NCBI GenBank assembly: GCA_001314865.1
Contig: LJZR01000001.1
Coordinates: 62,001 to 126,000, forward strand
Origin: Phormidesmis priestleyi Ana
GTDB lineage: Bacteria; Cyanobacteriota; Cyanobacteriia; Phormidesmidales; Phormidesmidaceae
Length of the DNA: 64,000 nt
Direction: 5' to 3'
A program made the translations under genes and the position numbers. Below, one piece after another: positions 38,302 through 49,605 of the stretch; positions within the stretch are counted from its first letter, which is position 1; the number at the start of each line of letters is the position of its first letter. The notes under the pieces are model-generated. The model worked only from the letters and a program-made list of their open reading frames with translations. It was not told where the DNA came from and made no database searches.

Positions 38302-38340
38302 ACTGAATATCTACACTGAATATCTACACTGAATATCTAA
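38302..38340. repeat. Three-copy 13-bp tandem repeat (ACTGAATATCTAC) after mreD
   Basis: Copies at 38302, 38315 and 38328. More degenerate CATCT-containing units continue to about 38417, reaching the stop of the convergent HAD gene. Confidence 0.85.
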
Positions 38341-38424
38341 CGTTAAATGTTGACGTTGAACATCCGCCTTGAGCATCTAGTCTTATTAAAAATCTAGCCT
38401 TAAACATCTGGCCTTAACACAGCG

Positions 38425-39237
38425 CTAGGCCGCTTGTAGCAAAGGCATTTTTACCACATCCAGCGCCGCTGTCATCAAGCAGCCATATACCTTAGAAGGC
38501 GAGAGCGTTTGTAAATAGGTTTTGCTCCGCACGCCGCAACAAAGCGCTGCGGTTGAAAGGCCCATTAACTGACCAGCGCGCACATCGGCTTCGGTATCTC
38601 CGATCATCCAGCTGTTTTGGGTAAGGTGACCGAGGTCTTTTTGCTGTGCGATCGCCTGCATCAAAAGCTCACACTTGTGATCTACCCTATTGGCATGGGC
38701 CGCATTCATATCCAAAGCGCCAAACACTTCATCGATCAAAGGCTCTAAGCCTTGACTACGCAAAAATGCCTGAACCTGTCGAGGATGGCGCAGAGTAACT
38801 AAAACCAATCGAATATTGCGCTGCTTAAAATAATGCAGCGCACCCAGGGCCGCAGGCTGTAAGCTATCCCACCGCAGCAGATTAGGATGATTTACAATTC
38901 GCTTCACCTGTTGCATAAAAGGATCAAACAATTCAGCAGGCAAGCCCGAACGCATTGCAATTTCAAGGTCAGCCACCCGATTCTGCTTCATCCGCCAAAA
39001 TTGTGCCTTAGAAAGGGGCTTCAGGTTTAATCCTTGTTCGCGAGCCAATAGCGGCTGCCCCTGCGCAGTCGCCAGTTCAGCAGCCAGCTCAACAGCTAGC
39101 AACCCCTTGAGATAGGTCTGATAGTAGCGCTCCGACACATCCACAATAGGACCGTCAAAATCGCAAAAGATCACTCTCTTTGGTGTAGCAGGCTGCACCG
39201 AAGAGAATTGGCCAATAGATACATTACATGCAGTCAT
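38425..39237 (-). CDS. HAD-superfamily hydrolase
   Basis: A 270-residue phosphatase-like protein with HAD motif I as VIFCDFDGPIVDV (Asp26, Asp28), motif II VLVTLRHP, motif III Lys in the HKCELL region, and motif IV MIGDTEADVRAG. The cap is helical (C1 type). This is a phosphoglycolate phosphatase/nucleotidase-like HAD, but I cannot assign the substrate. It is monocistronic between mreD and the CobW-type gene. Confidence 0.85.
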   Translation of the reverse strand: MTACNVSIGQFSSVQPATPKRVIFCDFDGPIVDVSERYYQTYLKGLLAVELAAELATAQGQPLLAREQGLNLKPLSKAQFWRMKQNRVADLEIAMRSGLPAELFDPFMQQVKRIVNHPNLLRWDSLQPAALGALHYFKQRNIRLVLVTLRHPRQVQAFLRSQGLEPLIDEVFGALDMNAAHANRVDHKCELLMQAIAQQKDLGHLTQNSWMIGDTEADVRAGQLMGLSTAALCCGVRSKTYLQTLSPSKVYGCLMTAALDVVKMPLLQAA

Positions 39238-39390
39238 AATACAGAAAATTACTTTCGCAACAAAATCTTAACGCTTCTTTACCCTAACAGGCGTCAAAAA
39301 AATAAGCGCTTCGGTTTTTTCCTATTTTGTAAACCTATTTTGTTAGAAAGAAATAAACAATGTCGGCTAGAAACCCATCAGAAACTTAGC

Positions 39391-39432
39391 AAATAGCTCA
39401 ATGTAAATAGCTCAAGGTAAATAGCTCAAGCT
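39391..39432. repeat. Three-copy 14-bp tandem repeat (AAATAGCTCAAGGT)
   Basis: Copies at 39391, 39405 and 39419 in the spacer between the HAD start and the CobW-type stop. Confidence 0.85.
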
Positions 39433-39437
39433 TTGGC

Positions 39438-40613
39438 CTACTGGCCAAATCCTTTGCCCCTAGCATCAGATTCCAGACAAAAGCACTTCTCTATTTGCTC
39501 TCGTAGCGTTGCCTCGTCTAGGTTTTGGCCAATCAACACCAGCTGATTTCTCTTGGGTCTACCGTTCCACTCTTCATCCTCCAGCGAGAATCGCTTGCCG
39601 CTTAGATGAAAAACATGACGCTTAGGGCTTTCCGCAAACCACAAAATACCTTTGGATCGAAAGACCGCAGCCGGTAGCTGATTATCTAGAAAGTGCTGAA
39701 ATTTCCGAATAGAGAGCGGCTGATCCCGATCAAAGGAAACAGAGGTAAATCCGTCTATATCTAAATGTGAATGGGCGCTATGGTCATGATCATGCTCACA
39801 GTGCCCATGATCGTGATCGCAACTAGAATGATCGGTATGGGGCTCATGACCTTCATGTCCATGACCTTCATGTCCATGACCTTCATGTCCATGGCCTTCA
39901 TGTCCATGGCCTTCATGTCCATGATCATCTGCGCTAACTGGCTTTTCTTGGTTAAAGTACTTGTCGGATTCAAATAGGCCCACGCTTAAAATCAGCGGTA
40001 AAGGCACCTTAGAGTGATCTGTCCGCAAAATGCGCGCATCTTGCTTGATATCGCGTAGTTTCACTTCTAACCGATCGGCATCGGCTTCATCTACAACGTC
40101 CATTTTGTTAAGCAAAATGATATCGCCATAGGCAATTTGGTTGTAGGCAGCCTGCGAGTTGAAAAGATCCAGACTGTAGTTTTCGGCATCTACGACCGTA
40201 ACGATAGAGTCTAATCGGGTCAAATCGCGTAGCTCGGTGCCTAAAAAGGTCAGTGCCACTGGCAGCGGGTCGGCAAGTCCTGTGGTCTCGACTACCAGGT
40301 AGTCAATTTTGTCTGAGCGCTCTAGTACTTTATAGACGGCTTCAAGTAAGTCGTTATTGATGGTACAGCAAATGCAGCCGTTGCTAAGCTCCACCATGTT
40401 GTCATCACCCGTTGTAATGAGGAGCTCATTATCAATACCGATTTCTCCAAATTCATTTACTAGCACCGCCGTTTTAAGACCTTCTTGATTGGTCAAGATA
40501 TGGTTTAGCAGCGTCGTTTTTCCGCTGCCTAAAAAGCCTGTGATGATAGTGACGGGCAAACCATGCTTGGAGGCATCCATTGACTGGGTTGGGGCGATTG
40601 TCGTAGCAGTCAT
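39438..40613 (-). CDS. CobW/COG0523-family GTPase with a long histidine-rich region, likely metal chaperone
   Basis: This 391-residue G3E GTPase has Walker A GFLGSGKTT (26-34), the metal-binding CxCC motif GCICC (79-83), LVVETTGLADP, guanine-recognition NKMD (169-172) and the C-terminal CobW domain with FRSKGILWFAESPKR. Residues 231-283 contain 21 histidines in repeated GHEGH units, then DHDHGHCEHDHDHSAHSH. COG0523 proteins deliver zinc or other metals to client enzymes, and the His run is a plausible metal-binding buffer. I see no Zur-like palindrome upstream. The gene is alone, divergent from cysS. Confidence 0.93.
   Translation of the reverse strand: MTATTIAPTQSMDASKHGLPVTIITGFLGSGKTTLLNHILTNQEGLKTAVLVNEFGEIGIDNELLITTGDDNMVELSNGCICCTINNDLLEAVYKVLERSDKIDYLVVETTGLADPLPVALTFLGTELRDLTRLDSIVTVVDAENYSLDLFNSQAAYNQIAYGDIILLNKMDVVDEADADRLEVKLRDIKQDARILRTDHSKVPLPLILSVGLFESDKYFNQEKPVSADDHGHEGHGHEGHGHEGHGHEGHGHEGHEPHTDHSSCDHDHGHCEHDHDHSAHSHLDIDGFTSVSFDRDQPLSIRKFQHFLDNQLPAAVFRSKGILWFAESPKRHVFHLSGKRFSLEDEEWNGRPKRNQLVLIGQNLDEATLREQIEKCFCLESDARGKGFGQ
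39843..39923 (-). repeat. 15-bp coding tandem repeat in the CobW-type gene
   Basis: TTCATGTCCATGACC-type units (about five copies, in frame) encode Gly-His-Glu-Gly-His on the minus strand. Confidence 0.9.
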
Positions 40614-40953
40614 ATGTAGTTGGGGTTAAAAAGGTATGGTCAAAAGGGTTATACCGGTGAGTTCGGCGTTGGAGTTCGTTTAATTATTACGTATTTAAAG
40701 TAAAGTTGAGGAGCTAACTTTCGATTAACCAGCTTTACTCGCTTTTAGCTTTACGGTTTTGTGTCGCCAATTTTTGTATCGTTAATTAGTCGTCAATTAC
40801 CATCAGTCGTCAATTAGTTATTGATTACTAATTGATTACTAACTTGATTAATCGAGCAGTCGCGAAAGCGAGATCTGCTTAAAAACTTGTGAGTTTCGCC
40901 TTACTATTAAGGCTACTGCAAGTTTAGTGTTCTCAGTCATTCTCCTGTTTGTC
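40614..40953. other. 340-bp spacer between the divergent CobW-type and cysS genes
   Basis: Contains both promoters and a TTGATTACTAA-type direct repeat near 40820-40855, otherwise no ORF or RNA feature. I looked for a Zur-type inverted repeat and saw none. Confidence 0.45.
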
Positions 40954-42417
40954 ATGAGCGTCGTCATTTACAATACGCTATCCCGTCAAAAGGAAACGTT
41001 TGAACCCCTCTCACCCAATCAGGTGAAGATGTACTGCTGCGGCGTCACTGTGTATGACTACTGCCACCTAGGTCATGCCCGCTCTTACATCGTATGGGAT
41101 ACAGTACGCCGATATCTCACCTGGCGCGGCTATAACGTCCGCTACGTTCAAAACTTTACTGATATTGATGACAAAATTCTCACTCGTGCCCGCAAAGAAA
41201 AGTCCTCTATGGAGGCCGTGGCTAAAAAGTACACGGCGGCTTACTTAGAAGATATGGCACGACTGAATGTGCTAGAGGCTGATGAGTATACTTACGCGAC
41301 GCACACAATAGATGGGATCAAGCGCCTGATTCATGAGCTAGAGCAAAAGGGCTATGCCTATCCGGCTGAGGGCGACGTATATTATTCGGTGCGTAAGTTT
41401 GAGGGGTATGGCAAGTTATCGGGGCGCAAGCTTGAGGATATGCGGGCAGGAGAAAGTGGCCGCACAGAGACTCAGCAAACGCAGATCAAGCAAGATCCGT
41501 TTGACTTTGCGCTGTGGAAGTCGGCCAAGCTAGATGAGCCTGCTTGGGAGTCGCCTTGGGGGCCTGGCCGTCCGGGCTGGCATATTGAGTGTTCGGCAAT
41601 GGTGCGCGATCGCCTCGGCGACACTATCGATATCCATATGGGCGGTGCAGACCTTCAGTTTCCGCATCACGAAAACGAAATTGCTCAGTCTGAAGCAGTG
41701 ACTGGAGCGCCGCTGTCTACCTACTGGATGCATAACGGCATGGTGAACGTGGAGGGCACCAAAATGTCTAAATCTTTGGGCAACTTCACGACTATTCGTA
41801 ACCTGCTAGATGCACCCGATGGGCCTAACCCAATGGCGATTCGAATGTTTGTGATGCAGTCTCAGTACCGGATGCCTTTAGATTTTACGGAAAGTGCGAT
41901 CGCCGCTGCTAAAAAAGGTTGGGCTACCCTCAATGATGGACTGAACTTTGGTCAGCAGTATGGCAAAAACCTAGGCTGGAAGCTCAATGAAACCGATTTA
42001 GAGTTAGAGGCGGCAGCTGTCCAACAGTTTCAGGCATCAATGGATGATGATTTCAACACGCCAGGTGCCGTCGCTGTTCTCTTTGGTTTGGCTAAAGAAC
42101 TTCAGCGGCAAAGCAATCTGATTGTTCATCAAGGCAGCCCCGATGCTGACTTATGGACGCTTCAACAACATTGGCGAACCCTAGTTCAGCTAGCAGGCGT
42201 TTTAGGATTAGAAGCGCAAAATCAGGAAGAGTCCGCGACTGATTCTGATTCAACCAATGGGATTAGCGACGCTGAGATTGAGAAACTCGTTGAGGCGCGA
42301 TCGCTCGCAAAACAATCAAAAAACTATGCAGAGTCCGACCGCATCCGAGACGACCTCAAAGCCCAAGGCATCACCCTAATTGATAAGCCCGGAGGCGTTA
42401 CCGTTTGGCATCGTTAG
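40954..42417 (+). CDS. cysS: Cysteinyl-tRNA synthetase
   Basis: A 487-residue class I synthetase from ATG 40954 (the open frame extends nine codons upstream to another start). Signature elements: catalytic HLGHARS (38-44), the zinc-ligand Cys in [38 protein letters not shown] and KMSKSLGNF (about 270). It charges tRNA-Cys in translation. The last codons (TGGCATCGTTAG) lie within a short duplication that recurs downstream. Confidence 0.97.
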   Translation: MSVVIYNTLSRQKETFEPLSPNQVKMYCCGVTVYDYCHLGHARSYIVWDTVRRYLTWRGYNVRYVQNFTDIDDKILTRARKEKSSMEAVAKKYTAAYLEDMARLNVLEADEYTYATHTIDGIKRLIHELEQKGYAYPAEGDVYYSVRKFEGYGKLSGRKLEDMRAGESGRTETQQTQIKQDPFDFALWKSAKLDEPAWESPWGPGRPGWHIECSAMVRDRLGDTIDIHMGGADLQFPHHENEIAQSEAVTGAPLSTYWMHNGMVNVEGTKMSKSLGNFTTIRNLLDAPDGPNPMAIRMFVMQSQYRMPLDFTESAIAAAKKGWATLNDGLNFGQQYGKNLGWKLNETDLELEAAAVQQFQASMDDDFNTPGAVAVLFGLAKELQRQSNLIVHQGSPDADLWTLQQHWRTLVQLAGVLGLEAQNQEESATDSDSTNGISDAEIEKLVEARSLAKQSKNYAESDRIRDDLKAQGITLIDKPGGVTVWHR

Positions 42418-42470
42418 TCAGAGATCCTTCAATCAGGCATCGTTAGTCAGGCATCGTTCAATCAACATTC
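42407..42470 (+). repeat. 14-bp duplication of the cysS 3' end
   Basis: GGCATCGTTAGTCA, which contains the cysS stop, occurs at 42407-42420 and again at 42436-42449, followed by a variant GGCATCGTTCAATCA; the block between them (GAGATCCTTCAATCA) is a diverged copy. Confidence 0.75.
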
Positions 42471-42486
42471 AAAGCCCTACCCCGAT

Positions 42487-42876
42487 ATGCTGGAATTTAT
42501 CAACCTTCCCAATGACAACCTTCCGCCCGTTGCGCCCTATTCTCATGCCGTCCGTGCGGGTGACTTCTTGTTTGTCACCGGTCAACTCGCGGAAGACCCG
42601 GACACAGGAGAGGTCCTAAACACCTCTATCGACGATCAAACCGAACGCGTGATGGCTAACCTGCGCCTTGTTTTAGACCACGCAGGCACTGGTTTTGATC
42701 GCGTAGTAATGGCTCGCATTTTCGTCACTGATTTTCGCTATTACGAAACAGTTAATCGTATTTATGCCAGCCACTTCACCGCAGGGCGATACCCCGGACG
42801 CACCACTGTAGGTGTAACCGCTCTAGCTGGCTTCGGCGATGTTGAGATCGATCTAATTGTGTACTGTGGTGATTGA
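42487..42876 (+). CDS. RidA-family reactive-intermediate deaminase
   Basis: This 129-residue trimeric YjgF/RidA protein hydrolyses reactive enamine/imine intermediates. It has VAPYSHAVRAGDFLFVTGQ near the N-terminus, the catalytic-Arg strand MARIFVTDFRYYETVN and the C-terminal GRTTVGVTALAGFGDVEIDLI. ATG 42487 is 69 bp after cysS and the two may share a transcript. The end of the gene is repeated: ATTGACAGA at 42872 (with the TGA stop) and again at 42885. Confidence 0.9.
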   Translation: MLEFINLPNDNLPPVAPYSHAVRAGDFLFVTGQLAEDPDTGEVLNTSIDDQTERVMANLRLVLDHAGTGFDRVVMARIFVTDFRYYETVNRIYASHFTAGRYPGRTTVGVTALAGFGDVEIDLIVYCGD

Positions 42877-42897
42877 CAGACGCAATTGACAGAATTA
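42872..42897 (+). repeat. 13-bp duplication over the RidA stop codon
   Basis: ATTGACAGACGCA (42872-42884) is followed by ATTGACAGAATTA (42885-42897). Confidence 0.6.
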
Positions 42898-43040
42898 TCT
42901 AAATTGCTCTCGTCCATTTTTTGTACCAGTTAGATTTCCATAGATTGCAGGACAAACTACAGACTAGATTTCTATAGTCCAAATTTTTTCAGTCTTCTTT
43001 AGTCCAAGTTGTTTACAAACTGAATTTTTGTAGCTCTAAA

Positions 43041-43118
43041 GTTTCTATAGTCCTATTTCTATAGTCCTATTTTTATAGTCCCAAATCCTCCAGATCTTCC
43101 AAATCTTCTAGATCTTCA
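43041..43118 (-). repeat. Repeat spanning the rsgA stop: 14-bp non-coding units and 9-bp coding units
   Basis: On the minus strand GGACTATAAAAATA (with the stop TAA), then GGACTATAGAAATA and GGACTATAGAAAC follow downstream. Just upstream inside the gene, 9-bp units GAAGATCTG/GAGGATTTG encode Glu-Asp-Leu repeats. Confidence 0.8.
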
Positions 43119-44247
43119 ATTGTAGACAGGTCCAGACAAAGCTCTTGAAAAGCCTGATTTCGCGTCTTCCGAGAGGTACGGCGATACTTCTTCGCCTCTA
43201 GTCTGGGCTCGTGCGATACCTTGCCATCTTCTAACATTTTTACTTTTTCGGTTGCCTCTATATCTGGCTGATGCCGTTGCTTATGCTGCTGCTGCTCAAC
43301 TTCAGCGAGCAGCATAAGGTAATGCTCATAACGCTCCCAATTGCCTCGGACAGCGCAACCCGGCTCATCCTTATGTAAACAGTTACTGAACTGACAGGTG
43401 CCTAGGGCAAGTCGCTGCCGAATTTCAGGGAAGTAGTCGCTAAGCGCCTCGGGCGTACAATCCACATCAGGATGATTAAATCCAGGCGTATCTGCGATAA
43501 AGCCACCCTGAGGTAGCTCAAAGAGTTCTACATGACGAGTCGTATGGCGTCCCCGACCTAACTTGCCAGAGACCGTATTCACTCGCAGATCTTGCTCAGG
43601 AATGAGTCGGTTAGTGAGGCTAGATTTGCCGACGCCGGATGGGCCTGCAACGACGGTAATGTTGTCTTGGAGCTTTTCGGTTAACGCTGTTCGTAGGGCT
43701 TCATCTTCACGAACGCTTACGAACAGCGCTTGATAGCCCCATTCTTGCAGTCGGTGTTGCCAATAGCGAACGGCTTCTTCATGAATCAGATCGCGTTTGT
43801 TGAGGCACAGCGTAATCGCCAGTCTAGTCGATTCGGCCTTCACCAAAAAACGGCTGAGCTGATGCGGATCAAGGTTAGGTTCTGCTAAAGCAAATACCAG
43901 CAATATCTGATCTACATTGGCAATAGGAGGGCGATCTAGCGAGTTTTGCCGGGCGTAAACCTGAGCGATCGCACCCCGCATTCCCTGCCAGTCCGGCTGC
44001 TCGACAGAAACGCGATCGCCCACCATAATCTGCTGACCTAGCTTTTTCAGCAGCCCTCGGCGAATGCATAGCAAATATTCGGGTAGTTCCGAGAGTTCAT
44101 CAGCCTGGTCGTTTACCGCAAATCGACTATCTAGTTTGACCGAATAATAGTTTGCCTGAATCGCAACGACCGTTCCAACTAATTCCTTTAAGGCGCCCCT
44201 TAATACCGTCATCGACTCAGCGCGCACTTTCTGACCGATAGACTCGC

Positions 44248-44251
<4 letters not shown>
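43073..44251 (-). CDS. rsgA: Ribosome small-subunit-dependent GTPase RsgA with repeat-derived C-terminus
   Basis: This 392-residue, circularly permuted GTPase acts in late 30S assembly. Order G4-G1-G3 is visible: NKRD (151-154), GPSGVGKS (203-210) and DTPG (254-257). An OB-fold lies at 20-105, and the zinc site is Cys286, Cys291, His293 and Cys299 in CQFSNCLHKDEPGC. The C-terminal 15 residues are a run of Glu-Asp-Leu encoded by a 9-bp repeat, absent in the family. It overlaps tusA by four bases (ATGA) and is the last gene of the grpE-dnaK-dnaJ-tusA-rsgA series. Confidence 0.96.
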
Positions 44252-45631
<1,380 letters not shown>

Positions 45632-45712
45632 TCAGTCACCAATAAGAACGATCACGCTGACTACAAATCAACGCGCATTGAACCATTGTATAGCAAACGT
45701 CAAGATGCATGA

Positions 45713-47773
45713 CTACTCAATAGCTTCATAGTCAGCTGCAACTGTACTATCGATATCGAATTCTTCTTCAGCAGTCCGATAGGTAATAGCCGTAGCAGTG
45801 TCGGACGCTGTCTGATCTGTAGCATGCACGTCGGCAGCGAACGTCGATTGATCTCTGCTGCTGTAATCGGGCGTAGGAGTAGCTCTATCAGCAGGAGCGG
45901 GGACTGCCGACCGTTTGACCCCAGGCATTTCACGATTAGTTCTAGAACCACTATTTTCATTACCTGTCTGGCGATAAAGCCCCGCACCGATATTGAAGAT
46001 GGTCTGCCGCAAGGCATCTAGCTTCTGGGTGATGTCGGCAGAATTCGCGTTTCTATCAGCAAGAGCGGATCTCAGGGCCTCAGCTTCAGCCTCGGACTGT
46101 GCCTTAAGTTCTTCAGAAACATGGCTACCGCTGTCTCTCATGGTCGATTCGTAGCTGTAGAATAATGAATCGGCTTTATTCTGTAGCTCCGCCAACATCT
46201 TCCGCTGCTCGTCTTCTCCTGCATACATTTCAGCGTCTTCTTTCATCCGCGCAATTTCAGCGGAAGAGAGACCACCTCGGTTAGTAATTTTGATGCTTTG
46301 TTCTCGGTTGGTGCCACGATCCTTAGCAGCTACCTGCAAAATACCATCAGCATCAATTTCAAAGGAAACCTCAATCTGGGGAACACCTCTAGGGGCAGGT
46401 GGAATGCCGGCTAGCTCAAATCGTCCTAGGCTTTTATTGTCGCGAGCCATCGCCCGCTCACCTTGCAATGCATGTACCTCTACAGAAGTTTGACCATCAA
46501 TAGCGGTGGAAAAGACCTGAGTCCGGCTCGTTGGAATCGTTGTATTGCGCTCAATAATTTTGGTGAAAACCTCCCCTAATGTTTCAATACCCATAGAAAG
46601 CGGCGTAACATCTAGCAGGAGCAAGTCTTTGACTTCTCCACCAAGGACCCCCGCCTGGATAGAGGCGCCCAGAGCAACTGCTTCATCTGGATTAATAGAA
46701 CGATCAGGCGTTTGTCCGCCAAAAAAGCCAGTAATAGCTGCCTGTACTGCGGGAATTCGCGTTGATCCACCGACGAGCAAAATGCGATTGATATCTTCTG
46801 CATTGAGCTCAGCGTCTTTTAAAGCCTGCTTTACAGGCTCTAACGTATTGGCGATGAGATCACGGGCGAGCTCTTCAAACTGCGATCGCGACAACTCCAT
46901 CTCCAGATGCTTCGGCCCCGTTTCATCAGCTGCAATAAAAGGCAAATTAATGGAGGTCTTTGTCATCGTCGATAGCTCAACCTTCGCTTTTTCGGCTGCT
47001 TCGCGAATTCTTTGCAGCGCCATACGATCATTGGCTAAATCCATTCCTTCCTGGCGCTGAAAGGCTTCTGTCATCCAGGTGACAATGCAGTTGTCAAAGT
47101 CGTCGCCACCTAAATGGTTATTTCCAGAGGTCGCACGTACCTCAAAAACCCCATCGCCTAGCTGCAAGATAGAAACATCAAACGTGCCTCCACCTAAGTC
47201 AAAAACCAACACCGTTTGGTCTTGATCTTGCTTATCTAGTCCGTAAGAGAGTGCTGCTGCTGTCGGCTCGTTAATAATTCTCAGAACTTCGAGTCCGGCA
47301 ATGGTGCCCGCATCCTTAGTCGCCTGCCTTTGCGCATCTGTAAAGTAGGCTGGCACTGTGATAACAGCTCGGTCAACCGACTCTCCCAGGTAAGCTTCAG
47401 CATCGTTTTTGAGCTTTTGCAGTGTCATCGCCGACACTTCTTGAGGAGTAAAGCTCTTAGCTCGGATCATCACATCAACGGTGTCGTCCTTACCAGGAGT
47501 GCATTTGTAGGGAACGCGCGATCGCTCAGCCTCAGTATCATCCCATCGCCGCCCGATAAACCGCTTGATACTGTAAACAGTATTTTCAGCATTTGTCACC
47601 GCTTGCCGCTTTGCTAACTGACCCACCAAGCGCTCCCCACCCTTGGCAAAACCTACAATACTAGGCGTCGTGCGGCCTCCCTCTGTATTGGGAATAACCA
47701 CAGGCTTCCCCCCTTCAAGTACAGCTACGCAGCTGTTTGTAGTACCTAGGTCAATGCCAATAACTTTTCCCAT
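45713..47773 (-). CDS. dnaK: Chaperone DnaK (Hsp70)
   Basis: A 686-residue Hsp70 with nucleotide-binding domain ([40 protein letters not shown]), substrate-binding domain ([21 protein letters not shown]) and a helical lid ending in a long Ser/Thr/Asp-rich tail that lacks the usual EEVD-like end. It refolds proteins together with DnaJ and GrpE. Cyanobacteria usually have several dnaK genes; position next to grpE and the pil genes resembles the DnaK1-type locus of Synechocystis, but this is inference. Confidence 0.96.
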   Translation of the reverse strand: MGKVIGIDLGTTNSCVAVLEGGKPVVIPNTEGGRTTPSIVGFAKGGERLVGQLAKRQAVTNAENTVYSIKRFIGRRWDDTEAERSRVPYKCTPGKDDTVDVMIRAKSFTPQEVSAMTLQKLKNDAEAYLGESVDRAVITVPAYFTDAQRQATKDAGTIAGLEVLRIINEPTAAALSYGLDKQDQDQTVLVFDLGGGTFDVSILQLGDGVFEVRATSGNNHLGGDDFDNCIVTWMTEAFQRQEGMDLANDRMALQRIREAAEKAKVELSTMTKTSINLPFIAADETGPKHLEMELSRSQFEELARDLIANTLEPVKQALKDAELNAEDINRILLVGGSTRIPAVQAAITGFFGGQTPDRSINPDEAVALGASIQAGVLGGEVKDLLLLDVTPLSMGIETLGEVFTKIIERNTTIPTSRTQVFSTAIDGQTSVEVHALQGERAMARDNKSLGRFELAGIPPAPRGVPQIEVSFEIDADGILQVAAKDRGTNREQSIKITNRGGLSSAEIARMKEDAEMYAGEDEQRKMLAELQNKADSLFYSYESTMRDSGSHVSEELKAQSEAEAEALRSALADRNANSADITQKLDALRQTIFNIGAGLYRQTGNENSGSRTNREMPGVKRSAVPAPADRATPTPDYSSRDQSTFAADVHATDQTASDTATAITYRTAEEEFDIDSTVAADYEAIE

Positions 47774-47946
47774 AATCCGTTTGGATGTTTTAAATGAAGG
47801 TTACTTCTTATAATTGATGCGTCATACGACACGAGTAATACGTTATACGACACGAGTCCTTCTTCAAAACTACCAGCCCCTACTTAACGCCTAAGCTTTA
47901 AGACATCTTTTAACCAGATACTTAAAAGCTCACTTGTACGGCCCAA

Positions 47947-48681
47947 TTAAGCCTCGGAGGATGGTTCACTAGATTCATCAGAAGGGTCTAGGGGTGTTGC
48001 CACTTTAACCATGGCATGGCGCAGAACACGTTCCCCTAAAACATACCCACGGACGAACTCCTCAATAACAGTACCTTCGGGATACTCGCTGGTTGGCTCA
48101 CGCATCACAGCCTCATGCAAATTAGGGTCAAACTCTTGCCCTTCGCTTCGCATAGGAGATACGCCCAGTTTTTTCAGCGCCTCAATTAGCTGTTTATAAA
48201 CGCTTTGATAGCTCTTGTGAATGTTCATCTCGCCATCATTTTGGGGCTTGATTTGAGATCTAGCCCGCTGAAAGTTATCAACGACCTCCAACAAACCGCT
48301 AATGGTATTGCACTTAACCTGAGTTTCTAAATTGTCTTTTTCAGTGGCTGTCCGCTTGCGAAAGTTGTCAAAATCAGCCGTCAACCGCGTGAACTGACCA
48401 GTGCGCTCTTCTAGCTGTGCTTGTAACTGATTTATCTGCTGCTGCAACAATTCGCGTTTACTAGCCTCTGCTGCAAAAACATCCTCTGCGGAAATATCTT
48501 CTAAAACCTCCGAACTATCTAAGGCTTCGCCCACGGCCTGCTCGTTTTGAGCGGTGTTCTCTTCTTCAAACACCTTATCGAAATCGATATCGGTTGAGGC
48601 ATCTTCCACTCGAAGCTCTTCTATGACCTCAGGGCTCTCATCAGTGCCCTTTTGGTTGTCACTAGTGTTTGTGTCTATCAT
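47947..48681 (-). CDS. grpE: Nucleotide-exchange factor GrpE
   Basis: A 244-residue protein with an acidic, disordered N-terminus (about 1-80), a long coiled coil (about 80-130, LLQQQINQLQAQLEERTGQF) and the C-terminal beta domain with HEAVMREPTSEYPEGTVIEEF. It releases ADP from DnaK. First gene of the minus-strand chaperone cluster; ATG 48681. No CIRCE-type inverted repeat (TTAGCACTC) is visible upstream. Confidence 0.95.
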   Translation of the reverse strand: MIDTNTSDNQKGTDESPEVIEELRVEDASTDIDFDKVFEEENTAQNEQAVGEALDSSEVLEDISAEDVFAAEASKRELLQQQINQLQAQLEERTGQFTRLTADFDNFRKRTATEKDNLETQVKCNTISGLLEVVDNFQRARSQIKPQNDGEMNIHKSYQSVYKQLIEALKKLGVSPMRSEGQEFDPNLHEAVMREPTSEYPEGTVIEEFVRGYVLGERVLRHAMVKVATPLDPSDESSEPSSEA

Positions 48682-49605
48682 ATTGATTAAAACCCTCTAT
48701 TCCCCAGCCTTGCTTTCGAGGTTATTCCCCGCAGATATACAAATAATGCATGAAGCTACTTACCCTGTCTATATTAATTGGCGGTGCATCAATTGCGGAA
48801 CGGTTTTTCGAATTGATTTTCGACTGTAATGCCAGTTGCTCATTTTCCCTATAATCAATGCGAACTCAGTCCCGCGCATTCGTTTGCTCAATCCAAATCT
48901 GAATCAAGTGCCCGATTAAGTGCCTGCACCGCTTTAAACCCTTCTTTCGAAGGGGTGATGTCGTAAAGCTAAAAAGGTCATGTTACTTAATGAGCCTATT
49001 ATCTTACGCCGTCAGACAGTCTTAAGCGGTAAAACAGTACCCCTAGAAAGCACTCCAGCAAAACTTTCATGTCGCCGTAACGCATTGTCCATTTATGCTA
49101 TGGCATGGAGCTGTGACATATTGAATTATTGTCCCATTCAAAGTATTGGGCTGAGCTTATGATGATTACTCACTTAGAAATATTGTCTTGAGCTCAAGAT
49201 TTACAACAACCATAGAACATCCGCTTTTCATAAGTTGGAAGAAACACGCCTTTTACTCTTTCTTTCGAAGCTGCGATCAACGAATGTTTTAATGACGATC
49301 TAACTGTTCCTGGTGTTTTGGCTTTAGTAAAAACACCAGACAGAAAAAATTAGATTTACTTCGCTTGATACCTTCAAGATGCCAGATTCAAAAACTTACG
49401 TTCATATCTACGCACTTATCAGAAATGGGGAAAGCCTGTTTTAACTGTCTCAATCTGTCTGTATACCTCCCTAGTAGGTCGTTCGAGTGACGTTCAACTA
49501 GTTGAGTTAAGGTCTTCAAGCTCTTTGGTATTAACGCAGTCATTTGAGCCAGGTATCGTTTCAAGGACTGTGGGCACAATGGTGTGAGATTTTTTCGCAT
49601 CGACC
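48682..49605. other. 924-bp intergenic region between grpE and pilB
   Basis: Should contain the grpE promoter and a long leader of pilB. It has one strong hairpin (listed) and no other clear signal. A plus-strand frame at 48980-49162 and a minus-strand frame at 49388-49600 are open, but neither has a Shine-Dalgarno or a recognised domain; the second looks more protein-like and is kept as a doubtful case in the rejected list. Confidence 0.5.
49310..49339. repeat. Ten-base-pair hairpin in the pilB upstream region
   Basis: CTGGTGTTTT (49310-49319) and AAAACACCAG (49330-49339) are perfect reverse complements around a 10-base loop. It is 266 bp upstream of the pilB start and not followed by a T-tract. 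Confidence 0.6.

Noticed and set aside
39761-39973. Minus-strand ORF in another frame of the His-rich repeat (Met-Asp-Met-Lys repeats)
   Set aside because: Created by the 15-bp repeat of the CobW-type gene; pure frame shadow.
40614-40953. Zur box upstream of the CobW-type gene
   Set aside because: No palindrome of the TGATAAT-x-ATTATCA type is present.
49388-49600. Minus-strand ORF (71 codons from ATG 49600) upstream of pilB
   Set aside because: It looks somewhat protein-like, but has no Shine-Dalgarno, no known family, and its start is 5 bases from the divergent pilB ATG, leaving no room for promoters. Kept as doubtful.
48682-49605. CIRCE element upstream of grpE
   Set aside because: No TTAGCACTC-N9-GAGTGCTAA-like inverted repeat is visible.
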